NCBI RefSeq assembly: GCF_003369915.1
Contig: NC_046674.1
Location: 25,981,657 to 26,045,656 of the forward strand
DNA: 64,000 nt
Direction of reading: 5' to 3'
From: Drosophila miranda
Taxonomy: Eukaryota > Arthropoda > Insecta > Diptera > Drosophilidae
Of this stretch, positions 1 through 9,981 are shown piece by piece (position 1 is the stretch's first letter; each line of letters starts with the position of its first letter). Both the position numbers and the translations under genes were made by a program. The notes beneath the pieces are model-generated. The model was not told the DNA's origin. It ran no database searches and saw only the letters and a list, made by a program, of their open reading frames with translations.

Positions 1-72
1 GTCGTCAGGTGCCTCAGCCGGGCTCCAGCCAGGCGTCCGAACGTGTCTGACATTTTGAAATCCGAATGGATG
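1..72 (+). pseudogene. End of kinase-like scrap
   Basis: These bases read RCLSRAPARRPNVSDILKSE and then WM in one frame, the same as the end of the scrap at 6571-6702. The pattern R-C-L, A/P-x-x-R-P, I-L, W-M resembles subdomain XI at the end of a protein kinase domain. The rest of any kinase domain is not visible, so this is a remnant at most. Confidence 0.3.
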
Positions 73-358
73 CTCAATGGACGCAAACACCGGCGACCGA
101 AACATCGACGCAATAGATCCTCCAAAGTAAAAACACATCGGCATCGGAAAAGCATCCGAAATGTATGTTTATACATTCGAAATATCCATCCGTTTGTCCA
201 ATTTCGTTTCCTTTCGAGATTATGCCATCTCAAGACTGCAAATGCGTTTATTATACTTTATACAATTTGTTACGCCTCAGGCAATAAAAAATAGCTATTA
301 AGTTTTGTCCCTTGTCACAAATAACCAAAGTATTCGATGGCTCTTGTCTTCCGTACAG

Positions 359-1306
359 CGATAAGATTGTGCTGATCCGTGCTCCACATTTGAGCAACAA
401 GTTTGAGGCTTCCACAGTCAGGTTTGAGGGAAGCACTGAGTCCGACCTGACCACCTTCATCAAGGAGAATTAGTAAGTGATCTCTTTTCTATATCCTCCC
501 CCAAGCACACTCTTAATTTACGTTCGTTCAATCTCTGCAGCCATGGCTTGGTTGGTCATCGTACCCAGGACACTTCGCGGGACTTGCAGAACCCCCTGAT
601 CACCGCCTACTACAGCGTCGACTACCAGAAGAATCCCAAGGGCACCAACTACTGGCGCAACCGTGTCCTGAAGGTGGCCAAGGAATTTGCCGGCCAAATT
701 AGCTTTGCCATCAGCTCCAAGGACGACTTCCAGCACGAATTGAACGAATACGGCTACGATTTTGTTGGTGACAAGCCCATCGTTTTGGCCCGTGATGCCA
801 AGAATCTCAAGTACTCTCTGAAGGATGAGTTCTCCGAGGAGAACCTACAAGATTTTGTTGAGAAGCTGCTGGCCGACGAACTGGAGCCATATGTCAAGAG
901 CGAGCCCGTCCCATAGTCGAACGATACTCCGGTCAAGGTGGCTGTAGCCAAGAACTTTGACGATCTGGTGATCAACAACGGCAAGGACACGCTCATTGTG
1001 TTTTATGCCCCATGGTGCGGCCACTGCAAGAAGCTGACTCCCATCTACGAGGAGCTGGCCGAGAAACTGCAAGACGAGGATGTGGTCATTGTCAAAATGG
1101 ATGCCACGGCCAACGATGTGCCACCAGAATTCAATGTGCGTGGATTCCCCACACTCTTCTGGCTCCCCAAGGACTCGAAGAATAAGCCCGTAAGCTACAA
1201 CGGGGGTCGCGAGGTCGATGATTTCATCAAATACATTGCCAAGGAGACGACCACAGAACTGAAAAGCTTCGACCGTGACGGAAGGCCCAAGAAGACCGAG
1301 CTCTAA
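359..1306 (+). pseudogene. ERp60: ERp60 (PDIA3-type) 3' half, copy 1
   Basis: Two exons are recognisable: 359-472 after a good acceptor (TTCCGTACAG), and 541-1306 after a 68 bp GT-AG intron. They encode the second half of the ER protein disulfide isomerase ERp60: the b and b' thioredoxin-like domains (DKIVLIRAPHLSNKFE, ITAYYSVDYQKNPKGTNYW), then the a' domain with the CGHC active site in FYAPWCGHCKK, and a C-terminal KTEL retention signal. Exons for the first a domain and signal peptide are missing. A TAG at 914-916 replaces the Glu codon expected before SNDTPVKV and splits the frame between b' and a'. Val replaces the usual Glu two residues before YAPWCGHC. A polyadenylation signal AATAAA lies at 1510. 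Its 3' end faces that of cuff, about 50 bp away. Confidence 0.93.
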
Positions 1307-1564
1307 GCTCCAGGCTCTAATCTTAACTCTTACTGCTAACTGCGTCGTTAATGTGGTGTAGTGGCGTTGTAACTAGCATTTCCATATTTTTGTAAAAGTC
1401 GAATGCATTCTCTTCAAATTCTTGATGGGACAAAAATTGTATTAAATTATATATAGTAGTGATGATGATAACGCAGATGAACACAAATCCAACCCCATGA
1501 AGATGTCACAATAAACTTAAAACTTCATTTATCTACTCAACAATGAAATGAAAAATTATTTTCT

Positions 1565-2871
1565 TTAATTCTTATGAAATGTTGTGGGGGTTAGGTCCTC
1601 CATGCGCAAGTCCAACATGATGCGAAACCAATCGGGAATGAAGGTGAACAGGTTCCTGCCAAGATACGATGTGTACGAGATCTCCCCCTGGCTAGCATCA
1701 AACTTCATCAGATACACGGTCTTGGGGCAGTCGACTACCGACATAAAGCTGCGAATCTGGTCCACCAGCCGCACCAGGAAATTGACACAGACCTGCGGTG
1801 ACCAGGCTTTTTCCTGCGCAAACAAATTAAAGTGTTATTTCAATCGGAGTATATTGTATATATGTACTAACGCAGTCCTTCAAAAGTTGGTGCACAGATA
1901 GCGTGTTAATGGTGTGCGCGATGATGTGGCGGTTAACATTAGCAACGTAAATGTTTTCGATGCCCACCAGAAAGCACTTGGACCACCACTTGAGGGCGTC
2001 GCAACGGTTGTGCGTAGCCCATTCATCCACGCTCATACTGTCTGGGCAAAACTGCAGCTCCGTAAAGACATCATTTGAACTAGCAGGCGAATAAGAGCAA
2101 ATTTATACCGATTTTAAATGTACATTCAAGGCCCCGTACTTACTTCCTGTCACTTCCTGTCCTAAAACCTTCGGCCAGAACTGGTGAATCGAAAATAAAA
2201 CGTGTGCCATTTATGCTGAAGGAAAACACTCCGTGGTATTGTCCAGTCGGTTCCATTGGGTCGCATGGTGTCGGCATTGCATTTGCATTCTCTGACAAAA
2301 AAAAATACTAAATGGTAATGTTGGATGTTTAATCCAATGCCCTACCGGATAGGAAGTGCCTACGAAGCTTTGCGAGCCAATCAGCATTCACTTCCTTCAT
2401 GGGAGAAGTTTTTAGACCCTCAAGAAACACGGGGCTGATGTAAATCGTGTTTCGATACTTGGTCACGGCGAGGCTCCAGTTCTCCTTCATTTCGTAGGGA
2501 GTCCTCAAGATTAGTTCAAGAACTTCGGCGGTGCACACAATGTCGTAACTGACTTCCACATTCAGTTTGGCGCTTAGATGGGATGTCCCAGTGCTCTCCA
2601 TGTACAATAGTATGTTGTCCAAGCCTGGCTGCGATAAGAGTAAACTTCGCGGAGGACTCGGCTGAGAGTCCCCCAGGTGCACTTGGAATTTGTTCATTTC
2701 TAGAACGACTACGTAGCGCAATCGATTTGCATTGTTCTCAAATATTCCATATGGCGATAAGCTGAAGCCCCCATGAGCCACTGGCTTAGAAAATTCTGGA
2801 AAGTCACATCGGTCCGCATTGGTAATAACGTGAGGTTTTATATTTAATAATATTTCATCAGAAATCATCAT
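1565..2871 (-). CDS. cuff: Cutoff-like DXO/Rai1-family protein, copy 1 (intact)
   Basis: Four exons, 2871-2346, 2291-2144, 2079-1872 and 1813-1565, join with consistent phases and GT-AG introns to 376 codons plus a stop, about the length of the DXO family. Family landmarks are FPEFSKPVAHGGFSLSP and NRLRYVV (the EIGxFS...LRY block), RTPYEMKENWSLAVTKY then NTIYI (the TPYE..GW...TIY block), ALKWWSKCFLVGIENIYVAN (the W-Q-S-F-L-V-G block), and AWSPQVCVNFLVRLVDQIR near the end. Catalytic motifs are gone: the RG of RGxLT is TAE (about residue 115), the GEVD block reads SPVL, and ELK reads ELQ. Known Cutoff proteins likewise lack the decapping/exonuclease residues; Cutoff works with Rhino and Deadlock to license piRNA-cluster transcription in the germline. 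Private residues: Leu at 57 (VVVLEM) and Val at 161. An acceptor-like TTTCGTTTTCAG just before the ATG leaves room for a 5' exon. Confidence 0.8.
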
Positions 2872-3352
2872 GGATTCATCTGAAAACGAAAGATTTAATT
2901 TTCCGAAAATTGGTTGTACCGTTGCTTAACAAAAAAAGTGGCAGCGTTAAATACTATGCGCATACGTTCAAACATAATGTTTCTTCCAATATACAACTTT
3001 CGTTAATCGTTCAAGGTTGCAATGTGTTGTGTAAACAGGCTTTTAACTTTTACACACTGGTTCAGCAATTATTTTCGACGCTCTACTGTGCTTCCCACTT
3101 ACACTCACAACAATTTGACGCACCGCCGGTTTTGGGGATGCCAAACGTAAGCAAACCGGAAGGTTGCCAGACTGCCGCACACAGATGTTCGCATTGAACT
3201 GTGTGGCAACCATTGCAAGATGCGCTGCACGTGTTTCAAGTTCGCGTGTGTTGCCCGGGTCATTCCCCGGTCTGAAATCGAATTCGAAAGCAGTTAAAAG
3301 TAGCTCGAAAGAAATAACTGTATCCGAATACAGTTGACCGGCTACCAAGGCA
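2872..3352. promoter_or_regulatory. Shared upstream region between cuff and midasin starts
   Basis: The cuff start (2871, minus) and the midasin start (3353, plus) are head-to-head with 481 bp between them, so both promoters must lie here or overlap. No convincing TATA box was found. An acceptor-like TTTCGTTTTCAG directly precedes the cuff ATG on the minus strand. Equivalent spacers are at 9501-9981, 16182-17381 (enlarged by the hAT insertion) and 23604-24088. Confidence 0.4.
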
Positions 3353-4458
3353 ATGGAGGTAAATGCCAGCAAGCTACGATTTTGTGCACAGCGACTTCTG
3401 CAGTTGACTACCAACGAGCCCCAAGACAATTTGTTTGTTCAAACAAAGAAGGTAAGTGTATGATCATATTTTAATAAAAAATACACTTTACTTTACAAAC
3501 CTTTGCTCCACTTTAGAAATATGTGCCTCAAGACGTGGAACGTCTGTTCTGCAGTCTCAGCGAGCAACTTGCGTGACCGGCCTACACCGTTCCCTTGGCA
3601 GTGAGCTTTGAGCTGTTGCTGCTCCTTAGCATGGCCCTGCGATGGGACTCGGCTGGAGACGATATCCATCAATATCATAAGGAGTGCATCGCCCTGTCAA
3701 AGCTAATGGACTTCTCTGTGGATGCGCAGAGGTGAGTAGAGGTCCCTGTATCGGATGACCAGTCTCAAAAGCACACATTCCCTCTGACATCCGTATAGGT
3801 TCGCAAAGAGCTACTTCCACAACAAGCCAGCACCGTTCGAGAAAAGCCAAAGTAATTCCAGCAGTGTTCCCAGCAAAAGGGCAAAGAACGCAAAGGCCAG
3901 CCAAAAGTTAGATGAAAGCTCTTGAAATGTTGCTACCAGTTGCTGCAAAGTGACACGTCCTACTTCCGTGAGTTGTGGGACTGGTCCGGCTTCATTGGCA
4001 CCTAATCGCACCTCGAGACCCCCTGCCCGATGATACAACTCTACTGCAACTACATCATGGCCATGCTCACGAATATGGGCCCAACACAGCTGAATGCCCA
4101 AAATGCCAAGATATCCACAAAAGCACAGCTCCGATTTGAACGCGAGAAGGAACAGTCTTAGGCCGTAGCCAGGCAGGCCGAGGGCTGCTGCTATTCTCCC
4201 GAAGACGAAACGCCTGAACAGATGCTGAGCCTGAGCCTGAGCCCCAACCAGAGTGTGACCAACATTGGGGGCGTACTCTTGCCGACATTCAACAAGAAGA
4301 ATCAGGAATTCTATGCCAGCACTGACGGCTGCTACGATCGCATTGTAAAGGTGGATTCGACGGTTGTAAATCTGCGGAGCATTGCCCTCGGCGTCGCAGC
4401 GGCCAAGCCGATTTGCCTCTCCGGTCCTGTGGGCTGTGGCAAGACGATGCTTATTGAG
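3353..4458 (+). pseudogene. Mdn1: Midasin 5' exons, copy 1 (truncated)
   Basis: Exon 1 (3353-3451) encodes MEVNASKLRFCAQRLLQLTT and a little more. Exon 2 is 3517-3731 and exon 3 runs from 3799. The later part contains VVNLRSIALGVAAAKPICLS followed by GPVGCGKTMLIE, the first AAA Walker A of midasin, the giant AAA+ ATPase of nuclear 60S ribosome export. Exon 2 has an in-frame TGA (CTTGCGTGACCGG) present in all four copies, and exon 3 is broken further (TCTTGA near 3923). Homology ends exactly at GAG 4456-4458, where the intact reading would continue YLTRKTGR as it does at 34121. The fragment cannot make midasin. Confidence 0.85.
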
Positions 4459-4766
4459 TCCATATCCCAGAGGACTATGTGGTGGGTGCCAACTGCCGCA
4501 CTCACCAGGTGCGTTTCATTCTTGTTCCAGCTCAAGGACGTCACGTATTTGTGTCCCAGGACACTCAGCAGACTCATTTTGCTGTTATTTTCCCAAATGC
4601 ATAACCCTGCAGCACATCCCACGGCAAGTGTACCGGAGCTGCCGGGGCGGAAGGCAGCACACGTGATGTGCACTTGCGCGTTGTCCTGCAGCTCGAAAGC
4701 CATCCTCGGGTCAAGGGCATTGTAGAGCAGGACAGTATCGTCGAGGGTGATCAGCGCCCCGTTCAT
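4459..4766 (-). pseudogene. WD40 (Aladin-like) exon scrap, copy 1
   Basis: On the minus strand this reads as a WD40 segment: AFELQDNAQVHITCAAFRPG, LAVGCAAGLCIWENN, SVLGHKYVTSLSWNKNETHL, then GTHHIVLWDMD. The order (L-A-V-G-C-x-x-G-L-C-I-W, then V-T-S-L-S-W, then I-x-L-W-D) resembles the nucleoporin Aladin (AAAS). WDMD ends exactly where the midasin homology begins, so two unrelated genes are fused in opposite orientation at 4458/4459. Upstream, LDDTVLLYNALDPR could be the preceding blade, but a stop interrupts beyond the Met at 4766. It is a fragment with no start or end of its own. Confidence 0.6.
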
Positions 4767-4977
4767 AAGGCCGGTCGGAAACGGGTGTTAGACGACGAAA
4801 CGGTAATGCTGCGACTTCCAGATAGTCGTTTGGTACAACACACGCAAGTCGAAATGGACTGCATATCTTGAAAATCTCGGTATAAACATTTGGCATGATA
4901 ACACTGCGGATTTCCGGGGGTCCCGAAATAATTCCGTTAATATCGATTCAACTACAGATCCAACTACGGCTCTAGTA

Positions 4978-5194
4978 GTATTTCTGTAACCAAGGCGACG
5001 CACCAAAGCAGATTAAACTGGAAAATCTGGAGGAGGTAGTTCGGAAAATCCTTGAAGTCCAGAAGGAGCAGCAGATATTACAGAATGAGCCCCAGGACAC
5101 AAAGCGAGAGATACTCCAGCGAATTGCGAGCAGCCAAGGCCAAACCAACTTCCAAACAGAGCTGCTGCACTTTTTAAAGGAGTCCAAAAAGTAA
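4978..5194 (+). pseudogene. C-terminal exon of an unrecognised protein, copy 1
   Basis: An open stretch reads APKQIKLENLEEVVRKILEV, continues with a charged helix-like segment (QKEQQILQNEPQDTKREILQ), and ends LLHFLKESKK before a TAA at 5192-5194. The charge pattern and absence of Pro suggest a helical or coiled-coil C-terminus. AAAGCAG before ATTAAACTGG could be a splice acceptor. No start codon or other exon is present, so it is a fragment. I do not recognise the family. Confidence 0.45.
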
Positions 5195-6570
5195 CGTTTA
5201 TTGTACATGTATGGATTGTTTATTATAGCCATCAATATAGCCAATTTACTAATTTAAAATTGTAAAAACTTCACAATTCAGACTAAAACTTTGTAATTTT
5301 ATGCTCATCAGCTGCTTTTTTATCTACATATACATAATTACATTAAATGCATTTAATTCATCTGGCCAACATGCTGCAATTCCATGAGTCTGCAACATGG
5401 CGAACACAGATATGCAATCGATCGCAGCTTGAGTCTCTCCATCGCTCAAGAGCTTTCTTTCGAAGTTGCTCTTTCAGCTCAAGCTCTCTCTCTTATAGAG
5501 CACACACCGATTAGAGATCCCAAATGAGAACTCACTGATTCAAGATCTAAGGGGCTATCAGCTCTTAATTAAGAGAAGAATGCGATATTCTCTTGAGGGG
5601 CCGAGGTGCTTCTCCACCGTGCGTGATCGCTGGGGCTCTTGCTTGTGTTGGTTCCAGCTGGGCGTATACCTTTCCGCGGGCGACAGGGACAGTTAGATGT
5701 TAGGCCGCTGCCAGCTTTCTTCGGGCCGGGTAAGCTCAGGAAAGAATTTGAAGAAAAATCGCATTGGGGCACATTGAATATCTGCAGGGCAGAGTCCCCG
5801 AACCAAGCGTCTCCCCGTACGCATATGCTTCAACGAGAAAAGGAGTGGGTTTTAGTATTTGAGTAGTGCTGATAATTTATTGTTTCTGCAACCCCTTATT
5901 GAGCGGCGTTGAGTTTCGGTTCATTGGAAGTCCAATTCAGGGGAGAGTTTGGTGGGCCGTGTACGTAAACAGAGATGCAGCAGACATGTAATCTCAACAG
6001 CGACTCGAATTCCGAAACGAAGTAAACACAAAAATAAACGGAAACAAGAAATCGGACAGAAAGGCGATCTTAGGGATCGGCGCTATAGATGGGATACATA
6101 TGAGCACCCGAAGGGGTCTGGGAGTGCTGTCCACAGCAACGAAGAGGCGAAAGGAATTTAGATGAACGGACAGAACATAATGCTCGATTCGGGTGCCAAT
6201 GCAAACTGCATGCCTTCTCTGAGTTGCTGCTTCAGCGCAGATAAAAAGACAGGAGGATTCGGAAGACGCGGGCGAAGGTGTACGAAGATTCTGAATCTAT
6301 CCTTGCTTCGGACATAGACCAGGACCCGGGAGCACAGAAAAACAGGTTCGTAAAAAGGAGAGGAGATCGTAGACTTGGGCTCGGGACCAAGGGAAGGAAC
6401 ACATTGATTCAAACGGGGACGATGACGAGGTCGAACCAGACCCCTTTGAGAGAACGTCGGATCGGGAGGCCGACAAAATAAAGGATCATCCGTGCTGCAA
6501 CCAAATTGACTGGAAGTCAACGGTGGCCAAGATGTATCCGGCGCCATGATTATCGCCAATTATCCAAGCC
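5195..6570. other. Degenerate part of the array unit, no gene recognised
   Basis: About 1.4 kb without a recognisable host gene; the equivalents are 11811-13260 and 19224-20672. The first half is AT-rich with runs such as AGCTCTCTCTCTTATAGAG. The second half is GC-richer. Near 6164 one frame reads MNGQNIMLDSGANANCM, which resembles the aspartic protease start of a retroelement pol. If so, it is an old, heavily decayed piece of an LTR element with several breaks and no recognisable ends. The resemblance is short and may be chance. Confidence 0.35.
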
Positions 6571-6702
6571 AAATATATCAATGAGCTCTCGAGGCGTTGG
6601 AATGACGCCAGCAGACCTTTCAGGCGCCTGGTCGTCAGGTGCCTCAGCCGGGCTCCAGCCAGGCGTCCGAACGTGTCTGACATTTTGAAATCCGAATGGA
6701 TG
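6571..6702 (+). pseudogene. Kinase-like C-lobe scrap (unit 1/2 boundary)
   Basis: A 44-codon open stretch begins KYINELSRRWNDASRPFRRL and ends NVSDILKSEWM. Its spacing fits the last helix of a protein kinase domain (conserved Arg of subdomain XI, then the I-L-x-x-x-W-M pattern common in Tssk and CAMK kinases). An in-frame stop lies just upstream, and no glycine loop, VAIK, HRD or DFG motif is present nearby. Identical stretches lie at 13261-13392 and 20673-20804. Basic residues follow (NGRKHRRPKHRRN). The assignment rests on pattern only, and a chance open frame is possible. Confidence 0.3.
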
Positions 6703-6988
6703 CTCAATGGACGCAAACACCGGCGACCGAAACATCGACGCAATAGATCCTCCAAAGTAAAAACACATCGGCATCGGAAAAGCATCCGAAATGTATGTTT
6801 ATACATTCGAAATATCCATCCGTTTGTCCAATTTCGTTTCCTTTCGAGATTATGCCATCTCAAGACTGCAAATGCGTTTATTATACTTTATACAATTTGT
6901 TACGCCTCAGGCAATAAAAAATAGCTATTAAGTTTTGTCCCTTGTCACAAATAACCAAAGTATTCGATGGCTCTTGTCTTCCGTACAG

Positions 6989-7936
6989 CGATAAGATTGT
7001 GCTGATCCGTGCTCCACATTTGAGCAACAAGTTTGAGGCTTCCACAGTCAGGTTTGAGGGAAGCACTGAGTCCGACCTGACCACCTTCATCAAGGAGAAT
7101 TAGTAAGTGATCTCTTTTCTATATCCTCCCCCAAGCACACTCTTAATTTACGTTCGTTCAATCTCTGCAGCCATGGCTTGGTTGGTCATCGTACCCAGGA
7201 CACTTCGCGGGACTTGCAGAACCCCCTGATCACCGCCTACTACAGCGTCGACTACCAGAAGAATCCCAAGGGCACCAACTACTGGCGCAACCGTGTCCTG
7301 AAGGTGGCCAAGGAATTTGCCGGCCAAATTAGCTTTGCCATCAGCTCCAAGGACGACTTCCAGCACGAATTGAACGAATACGGCTACGATTTTGTTGGTG
7401 ACAAGCCCATCGTTTTGGCCCGTGATGCCAAGAATCTCAAGTACTCTCTGAAGGATGAGTTCTCCGAGGAGAACCTACAAGATTTTGTTGAGAAGCTGCT
7501 GGCCGACGAACTGGAGCCATATGTCAAGAGCGAGCCCGTCCCATAGTCGAACGATACTCCGGTCAAGGTGGCTGTAGCCAAGAACTTTGACGATCTGGTG
7601 ATCAACAACGGCAAGGACACGCTCATTGTGTTTTATGCCCCATGGTGCGGCCACTGCAAGAAGCTGACTCCCATCTACGAGGAGCTGGCCGAGAAACTGC
7701 AAGACGAGGATGTGGTCATTGTCAAAATGGATGCCACGGCCAACGATGTGCCACCAGAATTCAATGTGCGTGGATTCCCCACACTCTTCTGGCTCCCCAA
7801 GGACTCGAAGAATAAGCCCGTAAGCTACAACGGGGGTCGCGAGGTCGATGATTTCATCAAATACATTGCCAAGGAGACGACCACAGAACTGAAAAGCTTC
7901 GACCGTGACGGAAGGCCCAAGAAGACCGAGCTCTAA
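6989..7936 (+). pseudogene. ERp60: ERp60 3' half, copy 2
   Basis: Exons 6989-7102 and 7171-7936 appear identical by eye to copy 1. The same TAG interrupts the frame between the b' and a' domains, at 7544-7546. The upstream exons are missing in the same way. Confidence 0.93.
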
Positions 7937-8194
7937 GCTCCAGGCTCTAATCTTAACTCTTACTGCTAACTGCGTCGTTAATGTGGTGTAGTGGCGTTGT
8001 AACTAGCATTTCCATATTTTTGTAAAAGTCGAATGCATTCTCTTCAAATTCTTGATGGGACAAAAATTGTATTAAATTATATATAGTAGTGATGATGATA
8101 ACGCAGATGAACACAAATCCAACCCCATGAAGATGTCACAATAAACTTAAAACTTCATTTATCTACTCAACAATGAAATGAAAAATTATTTTCT

Positions 8195-9500
8195 TTAATT
8201 CTTATGAAATGTTGTGGGGGTTAGGTCCTCCATGCGCAAGTCCAACATGATGCGAAACCAATCGGGAATGAAGGTGAACAGGTTCCTGCCAAGATACGAT
8301 GTGTACGAGATCTCCCCCTGGCTAGCATCAAACTTCATCAGATACACGGTCTTGGGGCAGTCGACTACCGACATAAAGCTGCGAATCTGGTCCACCAGCC
8401 GCACCAGGAAATTGACACAGACCTGCGGTGACCAGGCTTTTTCCTGCGCAAACAAATTAAAGTGTTATTTCAATCGGAGTATATTGTATATATGTACTAA
8501 CGCAGTCCTTCAAAAGTTGGTGCACAGATAGCGTGTTAATGGTGTGCGCGATGATGTGGCGGTTAACATTAGCAACGTAAATGTTTTCGATGCCCACCAG
8601 AAAGCACTTGGACCACCACTTGAGGGCGTCGCAACGGTTGTGCGTAGCCCATTCATCCACGCTCATACTGTCTGGGCAAAACTGCAGCTCCGTAAAGACA
8701 TCATTTGAACTAGCAGGCGAATAAGAGCAAATTTATACCGATTTTAAATGTACATTCAAGGCCCCGTACTTACTTCCTGTCACTTCCTGTCCTAAAACCT
8801 TCGGCCAGAACTGGTGAATCGAAAATAAAACGTGTGCCATTTATGCTGAAGGAAAACACTCCGTGGTATTGTCCAGTCGGTTCCATTGGGTCGCATGGTG
8901 TCGGCATTGCATTTGCATTCTCTGACAAAAAAAAATACTAAATGGTAATGTTGGATGTTTAATCCAATGCCCTACCGGATAGGAAGTGCCTACGAAGCTT
9001 TGCGAGCCAATCAGCATTCAGTTCCTTCATGGGAGAAGTTTTTAGACCCTCAAGAAACACGGGGCTGATGTAAATCGTGTTTCGATACTTGGTCACGGCG
9101 AGGCTCCAGTTCTCCTTCATTTCGTAGGGAGTCCTCAAGATTAGTTCAAGAACTTCGGCGGTGCACACAATGTCGTAACTGACTTCCACATTCAGTTTGG
9201 CGCTTAGATGGGATGTCCCAGTGCTCTCCATGTACAATAGTATGTTGTCCAAGCCTGGCTGCGATAAGAGTAAACTTCGCGGAGGACTCGGCTGAGAGTC
9301 CCCCAGGTGCACTTGGAATTTGTTCATTTCTGGAACGACTACGTAGCGCAATCGATTTGCATTGTTCTCAAATATTCCATATGGCGATAAGCTGAAGCCC
9401 CATGAGCCACTGGCTTAGAAAATTCTGGAAAGTCACATCGGTCCGCATTGGTAATAACGTGAGGTTTTATATTTAATAATATTTCATCAGAAATCATCAT
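8195..9500 (-). pseudogene. cuff: Cutoff-like DXO-family gene, copy 2 (frameshifted)
   Basis: Exons equivalent to copy 1 are 9500-8976, 8921-8774, 8709-8502 and 8443-8195, with all splice sites kept. One C is missing in the run at about 9396-9400 (GAAGCCCCATG against GAAGCCCCCATG), so the first about 33 codons are out of frame with the rest. A shorter product could begin at the Met at 9351 (MRYVVVPEMNKF), but it would lack the N-terminal FS block. Otherwise it matches copy 1 except Pro for Leu at residue 57 and Leu for Val at 161. A sequencing error in the C run cannot be excluded. Confidence 0.8.
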
Positions 9501-9981
9501 GGATTCATCTGAAAACGAAAGATTTAATTTTCCGAAAATTGGTTGTACCGTTGCTTAACAAAAAAAGTGGCAGCGTTAAATACTATGCGCATACGTTCAA
9601 ACATAATGTTTCTTCCAATATACAACTTTCGTTAATCGTTCAAGGTTTCAATGTGTTGTGTAAACAGGCTTTTAACTTTTACACACTGGTTCAGCAATTA
9701 TTTTCGACGCTCTACTGTGCTTCCCACTTACACTCACAACAATTTGACGCACCGCCGGTTTTGGGGATGCCAAACGTAAGCAAACCGGAAGGTTGCCAGA
9801 CTGCCGCACACAGATGTTCGCATTGAACTGTGTGGCAACCATTGCAAGATGCGCTGCACGTGTTTCAAGTTCGCGTGTGTTGCCCGGGTCATTCCCCGGT
9901 CTGAAATCGAATTCGAAAGCAGTTAAAAGTAGCTCGAAAGAAATAACTGTATCCGAATACAGTTGACCGGCTACCAAGGCA

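Larger units (their letters stand above)
1..6630. repeat. Tandem array unit 1 (6630 bp)
   Basis: This segment recurs head-to-tail at 6631, 13321 and 20733 with near identity over its whole length. The boundary is set at the window edge and is arbitrary, since the array continues to the left. Contents in order: tail of a kinase-like scrap, ERp60 3' half (+), cuff-like gene (-), midasin 5' exons (+), antisense WD40 scrap (-), C-terminal exon of an unknown protein (+), and degenerate sequence. Compared with units 2 and 3 it lacks about 74 bp near 5846. It shares many single-base states with unit 2 against units 3 and 4. Confidence 0.97.

Noticed and set aside
4222-4725. Plus-strand frame running from midasin into the WD40 region
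   Set aside because: The first part is genuine midasin sequence, but past 4458 it is translation of the wrong strand of another gene; not a designed fusion protein as far as can be seen.
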